Assembly (NCBI GenBank): GCA_031260845.1
Contig: JAISKR010000348.1
Span: 1 to 5,746 of the forward strand
Source of the DNA: Bacteroidales bacterium
GTDB taxonomy: Bacteria; Bacteroidota; Bacteroidia; Bacteroidales; UBA4181
DNA: 5,746 nt
Reading direction: 5' to 3'
A program made the translations under genes and the position numbers. The notes under the pieces are model-generated. The model had not been told where the DNA came from, made no database searches, and saw only the letters and a program-made list of their open reading frames with translations. Below are positions 1-5,746 of the stretch, one piece after another (the first letter of the stretch is position 1; every line of letters begins with the position of its first letter).

Positions 1-142
1 CTTCGTATCGCAAGTCTGACGTACAGTTGTCCGTAGCAGAATTTATCAGCGTGTCTGCCTTTAACCTGAATTCGCCTGCACCGTTCAGATAGCCTGTCAG
101 AGTGGTTATTTTGTCAACAATGGGCGAAATGGTATCTTTCAC
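1..142 (-). repeat. Direct repeat copy B (Ig-like unit 3, partial)
   Basis: This copy matches 277-418 at 140 of 142 positions, offset 276 bases, which is exactly 92 codons. The differences are at 17 (silent, TCA against TCG for Ser) and 108 (ATA Ile here against AAA Lys in copy A). It encodes the V-KDTISPIVDK ... SDLRYE part of the third Ig-like unit. The repeat may continue beyond the window edge. Confidence 0.95.
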
Positions 143-1018
143 AAATATCGTGGCGCCCCAGTTGGTCGTATTGCCCGATTTGTCGGTCACTTTTACAAAA
201 ATCGCCTTGCCCGCAGCAACGGTATCGCCGCAGTGGAACAACAGCGTATCCTTGTAAATTACCCCATTACGGCTCACTTCGTATCGCAAGTCCGACGTAC
301 AGTTGTCCGTAGCAGAATTTATCAGCGTGTCTGCCTTTAACCTGAATTCGCCTGCACCGTTCAGATAGCCTGTCAGAGTGGTTTTTTTGTCAACAATGGG
401 CGAAATGGTATCTTTCACCGTTATTAATGAAATCTTTTCTGTGAAATTTCCGTTCACGTCAGTAAGTTTGATAGTGACATTAACCGAAGAGTCAGCATCA
501 CCGCAGTTAAGGGTAACGGTTTTTGCGTAATTTCCCCCATCAGTTCTCTTAATAAGAGTATCGAGGATAACACAATTATCGCTGGCAGAATTTAACAGCG
601 TGTCTGCTCTAAGGATATAACTGCCGTTTGTTCTCAGAAATATTTCTATTGCAGGCTTATTATTCAGTGCCGGTTCTTCCTCATCGTTCACCGTAACGGT
701 AAACTGATGAACCGGTACTAAATCATCAAAATATTTTACCGTTGTAACCCCTTTATTAAAAACATTTCCACTTGCATCAGTGGTATTACCATTGGTAGAA
801 GTGGTAGTTGCGCCGCTAAGCGTATAACTTACGATTCCTGCCGGCAAAACAAGCGGAATAAATTCCAGACCGTTTACCACCGCACTGCAATTTCCTGCAT
901 CAGTTGAAACCGTAATATCGCTTTGCGCTTGTGTTTCCGTTACGGCACAAAACAAGCATACACAGAACATGAAGCCGCATATCAGGCGGTTTTGTGCTTG
1001 ATTTTTCAATCTCTTCAA
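1..1018 (-). CDS. Secreted HYR/Ig-like repeat protein, 3'-partial
   Basis: The frame is open from an upstream stop (TAG at 1058-1060) through position 1, giving 339 visible codons from TTG at 1016-1018. No in-frame ATG lies ahead of the signal sequence, and AAAAGGG stands just upstream of this TTG; a TTG at 1007-1009 is an alternative. Residues 1-32 are a signal peptide. Residues 33-110 form an HYR-like domain (DITVSTDAGNCSAVV ... FTVTVNDEEEP). Three Ig-like units follow: 111-201, 202-293, and 294 to the edge. Each has the 'SATDNC ... HCGD ... VTDxSGNTT ... VKDTISP' pattern known from large Bacteroidetes surface proteins; each complete unit has two Cys that may pair, and the third unit is cut before its second. 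Such proteins are usually adhesin-like or structural and often end in a type IX secretion sorting domain, which would lie outside this window. The ligand and exact role are unknown. Confidence 0.88.
   Translation of the reverse strand, partial: MKRLKNQAQNRLICGFMFCVCLFCAVTETQAQSDITVSTDAGNCSAVVNGLEFIPLVLPAGIVSYTLSGATTTSTNGNTTDASGNVFNKGVTTVKYFDDLVPVHQFTVTVNDEEEPALNNKPAIEIFLRTNGSYILRADTLLNSASDNCVILDTLIKRTDGGNYAKTVTLNCGDADSSVNVTIKLTDVNGNFTEKISLITVKDTISPIVDKKTTLTGYLNGAGEFRLKADTLINSATDNCTSDLRYEVSRNGVIYKDTLLFHCGDTVAAGKAIFVKVTDKSGNTTNWGATIFVKDTISPIVDKITTLTGYLNGAGEFRLKADTLINSATDNCTSDLRYE
277..418 (-). repeat. Direct repeat copy A (Ig-like unit 2, first half)
   Basis: This is the partner of 1-142 and encodes the first half of the second Ig-like unit. 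Identity stops sharply beyond 418, where the code switches to the diverged first unit, which shares only the protein pattern. The rest of unit 2 (140-276) has no partner inside the window because unit 3 is cut off. Confidence 0.95.
416..688 (-). repeat. Diverged Ig-like unit 1 of the repeat protein
   Basis: This 91-residue unit (residues 111-201) matches units 2 and 3 in pattern: LRADTLLNSASDNC aligns with LKADTLINSATDNC, NCGD with HCGD, and KLTDVNGN with KVTDKSGN. At the DNA level it is clearly diverged. It is therefore an older copy than the 2/3 pair and marks the repeat boundary at the V-KDTISP junction. Confidence 0.8.
923..1018 (-). other. Signal peptide of the repeat protein
   Basis: Residues 1-32 have a basic n-region (MKRLKNQAQNR), a hydrophobic core (LICGFMFCVCLFCAV) and a polar c-region (TETQAQ). 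Signal peptidase I cleavage is expected after Ala-Gln, a common mature junction in Bacteroidetes exported proteins. The core has four cysteines, but none is preceded by a proper lipobox (the residue before the last one is Phe), so a lipoprotein is unlikely. Confidence 0.75.
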
Positions 1019-1041
1019 TGTATGCCCTTTTCTATTCAAAT

Positions 1042-1074
1042 CAGATATAAGTATAAACTATAATATAGTACAAA
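1042..1074 (-). promoter_or_regulatory. Candidate Bacteroidetes-type promoter for the repeat protein
   Basis: On the minus strand a TTTG (1071-1074) is followed 21 bases later by TATATCTG (1042-1049). That is one base from the Bacteroidetes -7 consensus TAnnTTTG, at about the expected distance from the -33 TTTG. Transcription would start some 15-20 bases before the TTG start, giving a short leader. An alternative E. coli-like pair, TTGGCA and TATAGT with 17 bases between, overlaps the same region. AT-rich spacers yield such matches by chance, so confidence is moderate. Confidence 0.45.
1057..1069. repeat. 13-bp AT-rich palindrome inside the promoter spacer
   Basis: The sequence actataatatagt is a perfect inverted repeat: two 6-base arms around one central base. 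It lies between the two candidate promoter elements and could be an operator half-site pair. It could equally be chance in AT-rich DNA, as no second copy is seen in the window. Confidence 0.3.
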
Positions 1075-1108
1075 AACTTTGCCAAAATTCTGTTTCCCTA
1101 ATATTTAA

Positions 1109-4100
1109 TCATTCAACAACTTCCACCCATTTTCCTTCGCTATTTGCTTTGACGGTTGCATCGTACATGGCTTCGCACGCGAAAGCCGGCAGATAAAAAC
1201 GCCCGCGATAGGCTGCCGACAGTTGCACCACAAAGGTTTTTTTGCTGCCCGACGATAAACCGAAGTAGGTCAAAACGCGGTCATCACGTATATCAACATA
1301 GTCAAAATTAGATGAGCCGCTCGCCGTGCTGCCATCGTTCAGGCGGGTGTTCACAATTTCCCAGCCCGACGGGAATATCTCGGTCAGCGCAAGATTGCTG
1401 TAATAACCGTTGCCACTCGGATTGCTCACCGTCACTATGGCTTTAAAATCGCTGCCTTGTGCCAGTTTTGACACATTGACAGGGTTATCTTGCTCATTTA
1501 CAAATCTTACAGAAATATCTAATCCGTGCGAAGAGGCTTCTTCATCGCCCGGCGTCGGTATTCCCGATGCTGTTACCCTGACGTACAGAGGTATCTCGCT
1601 GTTGTTGCGGAATTTTGTCTTTGCGTTGCCTGTTTTTTCATTTGAAACGTTCAAATCGGCTTGCCACACAGGCATCTTGCTTTCCGCCTTCTGCTGCTTG
1701 CCTTCCGCATCGGTATATTCCACGTTTATCTGTTTGCTGCCCTTTTCACCGGCTGCATATTTGGCTATTGCCATCAAACTGTACGCTGTTGTCTGGGTGC
1801 TCATCCACCGGTCGGTGTTGAGAGCGTCAGACAGACGTTTCACAACGGGGAAAGCCTTTGTTCTGTCCTGCATCAGCGTCAATGTTTCCAGAATCATTGC
1901 CTGGTCGCGTTCTGCCGAACCGTAATTCACGTCGAAGCGATTTTTGTAGTCGTCTGCCGTAGTAGCGATGCTTGCCGTCAGCGATTGGGCTACATCCTGC
2001 TTGCCTGCAAGGGAATACGCCGCAGCCAATCGCCACTTGGCAAGTGCTGACAGATTAGACGACTCTTTCAGCCTGTTCATGGCGCTCAGGTCGGGTTGTT
2101 TTGCCAGCGCCAGCGTGTAAAGCCGGTATGCCTGCCCTAATTCATCGCCTTCGTTGCTTTTCCAGTTGCCTGCACGACTTGTCTGATAGCGCAACCAAGA
2201 CTGTTTCAGACCGGAAGGAAGAGCGTATCCCTTGCTTTCCGCTTCGAGCATGAAATGTCCTGCATAACTTGAACCCCAACTGTTAGGCGTGTGGTCGCCG
2301 GGCCAATAGCCGAAACCGCCTTGCGGTGTGATGAATCGCCGCAATCTGTCAAGTCCCGCTTTGATATTGTTTTCAATATTTTGCTTAGCCAAAGGACTCA
2401 AATCCATGACATTTTCCAAATATACCTGTGGAAATACCGACGAGGTGGTTTGTTCGATACATCCGTGCGGATATTGGATGAGATATTGCAAGCGTTTTCC
2501 CAGATTGATGGGCGGAAGGTACGACGCCTCAATGTTTGCCTTGTTGGTGCTTTTCATTCCGGGCAGCGTATATTCCCCGTCCCATATTTTGCCGGCTTCT
2601 ACAAGCGCTTCCGCAAAAGTGTAAACCAACGGATTGGGATTGCGCACATCCAACTCGATGCTGTGTTCCGCCTTCTCGCCATTGCCGCTAACGGTGGCTG
2701 TCACCTTCCCGACGCCCGTGTAATCCTTCACTTTCAACCGGAAATAGACCGTTTGGTCGCCTGTGGCGGCAAAAGAAACGCTTTGTTTTTTGTTTCCCTC
2801 AATACTGAAAAGTTCGTTGGTTTTTATTTCCACATTCACTTGTTTAACGTGGTCTTCCATGGCAAAAACATTGACAGGCAGCCAAACTTCCTCGCCCGGA
2901 CCGACTACGCGCGGCAGGGTGGCTAATGTCATCAGGGCTTTGCGCACAGGCGTGGTTTTTTCCGCAGCGCCGAAGCCGTGTCCGTTAGTGGCTACCACCA
3001 TTGTCCGCACCGAGCCTACATAAGGCGGCAACGTGATTTTATGCTCGTTGGTTTTGCCTTTTTCTGCTGTGAAGGGTCCAAAATAGCGTACTATCGGCTT
3101 AAAACGCTGTGCCTTTGATTTTTCTGTTGCACCGCCCGCGCCTAATTCATCGTCACCGCCGACGGAAAACAGTTGTTCAATCTTGCCGCCGTAAGCGCCA
3201 ATGACGTAATCGTAAATGTCCCATGTGCGGATACCCAATGCTTCACGGGCATAGAACAGTTTCCACGGGTCGGGCGTCTTGAAATTCGTGAGGTCTAACA
3301 AACCGTCATCCACAATGGCTAAGGTATAACTCATCAACTGTCCGTTTTTCTCACTCACCTTGACGGTGAAAGGCTCTTCGGGCTTCAACACCTCCGGCAT
3401 GGCAATCTCAGGCTGCAATTTCGTTGTCAGGTCTTCCACCAACAGCGGAATCACGCCGTAAAGCCGTATCGGTGCGTCGTTGGTTGTACGCGCATGAGGC
3501 TGTATCAGCGATATATGTACATAAACGTTGGGCACCATATCCGCAGTGGCGGGAATAGAAACAAGTCCGTTGGCGTCTTTGCACGATACCCAGAAAGTTC
3601 GCCTGATTTTAGAACCTGACTCGATGGAAACCAATGCTTTTGCGCCTTCTGCCGCAGGAAAAGTGATAACAGCGTCCTCGCCAACGGAATATGCCGGCTT
3701 TGCGGAAGAAAGTTGCAACAAAGTGGCGCCATTCTTCGCCTCACCGTCATCATCGCCATACCAGTAGGGATAACTGGCATACACAGGGATAGCCGAAACG
3801 TGTCCGCTCTCAGAGTCGGTCATCTTTATAATGTAATAGCCGCTCTGGTTCCACGTGTGCTTAAATTCGCCTTTACCGTTCTGTGTGTTGATGGTAGTGG
3901 AAAAAGAGGGCGTCGAATAACTGCCTGACGAATAAACGGCGTCGCCTCGCATACTCGACCACCACCAACGCCATCCTACGTTGTAAACATCCACTTTCAC
4001 ATTGCGACGGCTCACCGGTTCGCCGGTTTCTTTCAGTGTAGCCACATCAAAGGTCTGCTCTTCGCCTATTTCCAAACGTTTGTAATAACCGTCGCCATTA

Positions 4101-5746
4101 GGCGCCTTGATACCTATGTAGGACTTGTAGGGCGAGTAAGTGGTCACCATTTCGTTGATGCTGAAATCGCCGCCTTCCTCAAACACCCGTGTGGACAGGA
4201 AAACCCGCAATTTACCCGGACTTTCTTCCACATCCAAATCTTTTGAAAAACTCAATTCGCCGTTTTCATTCAAACGGCTTTCCAACAGCGTTTTTTCATC
4301 TGAATAGAAAGAAATACTGCGGTCTTCAAAGGTGTAATCGGCAAAATCCTTGAACGTGGTTTCTGCTTTGCTTATCCGTGCCGTGATACGCGCTTCCAAA
4401 TTGCGGGCAACCGCACCATGCAGCCAATGCACACTCATTTTTCCTTTCATTCCTTCATTGCTGAGGAAAGGCGTGTGGTCGAAAGTCAAATCTATTTTGA
4501 GCCGGTTGGGTTTAACGGTTTCCACTTTCAGTGTTTTGGAAAAATACTTGCCGCCAACCTCAATTCTCGCATCCCAGTTGCCTGTCAAGGCGTCGCTGCC
4601 GGTGGGCGTTGTGAAACGGTACAATCCGTTGACGCTCGACGTCTTCACCTGCTTGCTAATCGTCTGATTGTTGGGGTCGTGCAGTTCAAAATTGACAGGA
4701 TGGTTTGCCGGCAACGTTTTGTCCTTGTCTTCCAACATAAAAGCGAGGAAAATAGTATCACCCGGACGCCACACCCCACGCTCGCCATAGATAAAACCCT
4801 TCAAACCGCTTTGAGCATCTGTGCCTGACACATCGAAATTGCTAAGCGACAATGCGTTGTAATCCAATTTGAGGTAGGATTTTTGTTTGCCTTCCTGAGC
4901 CACTAACACCTGAGCCGCTTCCGAGCAGTGAAGCACTGTCAAACCGTCTTTGTCGGTCGTTCCCTCGCCCACTTTCTGGTTGAAATGGTCGTATGCCGTC
5001 ACCTGTATGCTGTTCATCGGGATGGCGGTAATCAGATTGGATGCAAGCACGTAAATTTCCTTTCCACCGTCGCCGCTTTTCGCGGTCAATCCTATGTCGG
5101 TGGCTAATATATTGCGGTGTCGGTCGCGATAGGACTTGTAATATCCGTCATAATAATAATCGCCGTCGTCATCGTTGCTGTCATCCGCCGTTTTGTCGCG
5201 ACCGGTCAAGCCGATGCGGTAAATGGCGCCCGGTTCGGGTGAAATCAATTCGGAAAGGTCTAAGGAAAAGGTATTCCAGACGGACAGGTTCACCGCTTTC
5301 TTGTCTGACAGGTTAATCCGTTTATTGACAATATTTTTTCCCACGCGGTACATTTCATCCGACTCATCCAACTTGTTGATTTGCAGGAATTGTAGGATAT
5401 TACTTTCGTAAATGCGGTAAATTTCCACATCCACCGCCTTGTAATTAACGGCTTGAAACGTGACATTCAGACCGTTGGAATTGGGAAGGATAACGCCCTT
5501 CCCGACAAATTTAACCGCAGGTTTTAATTGTTCAAACAGCAATTCCCGTTCGATATTTTCGGAAAAACTCTTGCCTGCGTATGATTTCAGCCCCTTTCGT
5601 ATGCTCAGGGTGAGCGTACCCGTTTCGCGGGTGGTTGGATAAATCTTCAATATGTTGAGGTCAACGCTGAATCGCAACGCTAAATTGTCCGACAGCGTGA
5701 TATAATCCGCAAAACGCTGTTTTTCGGAAAGCGCTTCCGAAAAACT
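1109..5746 (-). CDS. Bacterial alpha-2-macroglobulin family protein (thioester type), 5'-partial
   Basis: Probable envelope-anchored protease trap: a host or competitor protease cuts the bait, and the protein collapses and binds it covalently through the thioester. The frame is open to the window edge (1545 codons visible); a TTG at 5677 is internal, so the start, signal peptide and any lipobox lie outside. Bacteroidetes homologues are about 1800-2000 residues, so some 250-400 are missing. In visible numbering: N-terminal MG domains 1-310; MG2 with YGERGVWRPGD near 320-330; further MG domains, including a GWRWWW segment near 591-596; bait-region domain about 680-860, ending in family-typical 'DDGLLDLTNFKTPDPW'; Gly-rich candidate bait 861-882; A2M domain from 'RFKPIVRYFGPF' at about 881 to 960; helical thioester domain about 1068-1360 with CIEQ (Cys 1096) and 'GGFGYWPGD'; C-terminal MG domain 1420-1545. 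The stop is TGA at 1109-1111. No frameshift is seen. Family assignment is secure; substrate and protease target are inference. Confidence 0.96.
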   Translation of the reverse strand, partial: SFSEALSEKQRFADYITLSDNLALRFSVDLNILKIYPTTRETGTLTLSIRKGLKSYAGKSFSENIERELLFEQLKPAVKFVGKGVILPNSNGLNVTFQAVNYKAVDVEIYRIYESNILQFLQINKLDESDEMYRVGKNIVNKRINLSDKKAVNLSVWNTFSLDLSELISPEPGAIYRIGLTGRDKTADDSNDDDGDYYYDGYYKSYRDRHRNILATDIGLTAKSGDGGKEIYVLASNLITAIPMNSIQVTAYDHFNQKVGEGTTDKDGLTVLHCSEAAQVLVAQEGKQKSYLKLDYNALSLSNFDVSGTDAQSGLKGFIYGERGVWRPGDTIFLAFMLEDKDKTLPANHPVNFELHDPNNQTISKQVKTSSVNGLYRFTTPTGSDALTGNWDARIEVGGKYFSKTLKVETVKPNRLKIDLTFDHTPFLSNEGMKGKMSVHWLHGAVARNLEARITARISKAETTFKDFADYTFEDRSISFYSDEKTLLESRLNENGELSFSKDLDVEESPGKLRVFLSTRVFEEGGDFSINEMVTTYSPYKSYIGIKAPNGDGYYKRLEIGEEQTFDVATLKETGEPVSRRNVKVDVYNVGWRWWWSSMRGDAVYSSGSYSTPSFSTTINTQNGKGEFKHTWNQSGYYIIKMTDSESGHVSAIPVYASYPYWYGDDDGEAKNGATLLQLSSAKPAYSVGEDAVITFPAAEGAKALVSIESGSKIRRTFWVSCKDANGLVSIPATADMVPNVYVHISLIQPHARTTNDAPIRLYGVIPLLVEDLTTKLQPEIAMPEVLKPEEPFTVKVSEKNGQLMSYTLAIVDDGLLDLTNFKTPDPWKLFYAREALGIRTWDIYDYVIGAYGGKIEQLFSVGGDDELGAGGATEKSKAQRFKPIVRYFGPFTAEKGKTNEHKITLPPYVGSVRTMVVATNGHGFGAAEKTTPVRKALMTLATLPRVVGPGEEVWLPVNVFAMEDHVKQVNVEIKTNELFSIEGNKKQSVSFAATGDQTVYFRLKVKDYTGVGKVTATVSGNGEKAEHSIELDVRNPNPLVYTFAEALVEAGKIWDGEYTLPGMKSTNKANIEASYLPPINLGKRLQYLIQYPHGCIEQTTSSVFPQVYLENVMDLSPLAKQNIENNIKAGLDRLRRFITPQGGFGYWPGDHTPNSWGSSYAGHFMLEAESKGYALPSGLKQSWLRYQTSRAGNWKSNEGDELGQAYRLYTLALAKQPDLSAMNRLKESSNLSALAKWRLAAAYSLAGKQDVAQSLTASIATTADDYKNRFDVNYGSAERDQAMILETLTLMQDRTKAFPVVKRLSDALNTDRWMSTQTTAYSLMAIAKYAAGEKGSKQINVEYTDAEGKQQKAESKMPVWQADLNVSNEKTGNAKTKFRNNSEIPLYVRVTASGIPTPGDEEASSHGLDISVRFVNEQDNPVNVSKLAQGSDFKAIVTVSNPSGNGYYSNLALTEIFPSGWEIVNTRLNDGSTASGSSNFDYVDIRDDRVLTYFGLSSGSKKTFVVQLSAAYRGRFYLPAFACEAMYDATVKANSEGKWVEVVE
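2450..2461 (-). other. Thioester motif Cys-Ile-Glu-Gln of the A2M protein
   Basis: The codons read HGCIEQ within 'QYPHGCIEQTTSSVFPQ'. The Cys (2459-2461, residue 1096 of the visible part) and Gln (2450-2452) are the pair that forms the internal beta-cysteinyl-gamma-glutamyl thioester in A2M and complement C3 proteins. Its presence puts this protein with the thioester-active (YfhM/ECAM-like) bacterial A2Ms, not the YfaS-like class that has lost the motif. The flanking residues match the start of the alpha/alpha-toroid thioester domain. That the bond forms in vivo is inferred. Confidence 0.93.
3101..3166 (-). other. Candidate bait segment of the A2M protein
   Basis: Residues 861-882 of the visible protein read FSVGGDDELGAGGATEKS followed by KAQR. 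The stretch is Gly/Ala/Asp-rich, apparently unstructured, and has several Lys/Arg sites. It lies between the end of the bait-region domain and the start of the A2M domain (RFKPIVRYFGPF), which is where the protease-cleaved bait lies in vertebrate A2M. The position is seen in the sequence; the bait role is inferred from domain order. Confidence 0.5.
5111..5191 (-). other. Asp/Tyr-rich low-complexity loop in A2M N-terminal part
   Basis: Residues 186-212 of the visible A2M read TADDSNDDDGDYYYDGYY and continue KSYRDRHRN. The stretch is acidic and aromatic at first and turns basic at its end, and it sits between two beta-rich MG segments. It looks like an exposed loop insertion. The DxxxDxDG spacing only loosely resembles a calcium-binding loop, so no ligand is claimed. 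Confidence 0.6.

Larger units (their letters stand above)
1019..1108. other. AT-rich intergenic spacer between the two genes
   Basis: These 90 bp separate the A2M stop codon from the proposed TTG start of the repeat protein. The spacer is much richer in A and T than either gene and holds the candidate promoter and a 13-bp palindrome. No GC-rich hairpin followed by a T-run, as in an intrinsic terminator, is visible on the minus strand after the A2M stop, so read-through from the A2M gene into the repeat-protein gene remains possible. Confidence 0.8.

Noticed and set aside
1..418. CRISPR array or insertion-sequence ends
   Set aside because: The repeats are 142 bp, two in number, in direct orientation, spaced by exactly 92 codons and fully coding. 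They are protein-domain repeats.
935..980. Out-of-frame ATG codons at 978-980 and 957-959 as starts of the repeat protein
   Set aside because: They are in a different frame from the HYR/Ig-like domains and would need a frameshift to reach them. The in-frame TTG gives an intact signal peptide without one.
1075..1108. Intrinsic terminator after the A2M stop
   Set aside because: Only weak, AT-only pairings such as CAAA/TTTG with a three-base loop are visible, and no stable stem with a following T-run.
3959..3967. Triple tryptophan (WWW) in the A2M protein as an oddity
   Set aside because: An 'RWWW' segment after a beta strand is, as far as I recall, a recurring feature of Bacteroidetes A2M proteins, so it supports the family call and is not novel.
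1410..5642. Many open frames of 60-211 codons on the plus strand and two short ones on the minus strand (1827-2036, 3505-3780) inside the A2M gene
   Set aside because: All lie within the continuous, family-recognisable A2M frame. Their translations show no domain, and they are antisense or frame-shifted shadows of it.
5675..5677. TTG as the start of the A2M gene
   Set aside because: The same frame stays open for 23 more codons to the window edge and the encoded residues continue the domain. No signal peptide follows this TTG, and family members are several hundred residues longer.

Overview
The window looks like a piece of a Bacteroidota genome, most plausibly Bacteroidales-like. Three things point there: a bacterial alpha-2-macroglobulin of the Bacteroidetes type, a secreted protein made of the HYR/Ig-like 'DNC...CGD...VTDxxGN' repeats common in that phylum, and a promoter-like pair (TTTG / TATATCTG) resembling the Bacteroidetes -33/-7 consensus rather than the E. 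coli one. This assignment is inference. There is no rRNA or other phylogenetic marker.

The layout is simple: two genes, both on the minus strand, each cut by a window edge. Positions 1109-5746 hold the last 1545 codons of a large alpha-2-macroglobulin (A2M) gene. It has no in-frame stop up to the window edge, so its N-terminus (roughly 250-400 residues, with signal peptide or lipobox) lies beyond position 5746. The visible part contains the MG2 domain, further macroglobulin domains, a bait-region domain, the A2M domain, the thioester domain with an intact Cys-Ile-Glu-Gln motif, and the C-terminal MG domain. A 90-bp AT-rich spacer (1019-1108) follows and carries a candidate promoter for the next gene. 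Positions 1-1018 hold the first 339 codons of a secreted HYR/Ig-like repeat protein. It apparently starts at a TTG codon, carries a signal peptide ending in Ala-Gln, and runs off the low-coordinate edge in the middle of its third ~92-residue repeat.

The A2M protein is expected to be an envelope-anchored protease trap. The repeat protein is probably a surface or secreted adhesin-like or structural protein. Nothing in the sequence links the two mechanistically beyond being neighbours on one strand, and the second appears to have its own promoter. The points most worth a second look are the nearly identical 142-bp direct repeats inside the repeat-protein gene (140/142 bases), the intact thioester and candidate bait segment of the A2M, and the absence of a pbpC-like gene directly downstream of it. 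I found no mobile element, CRISPR array, RNA gene or clearly novel system.
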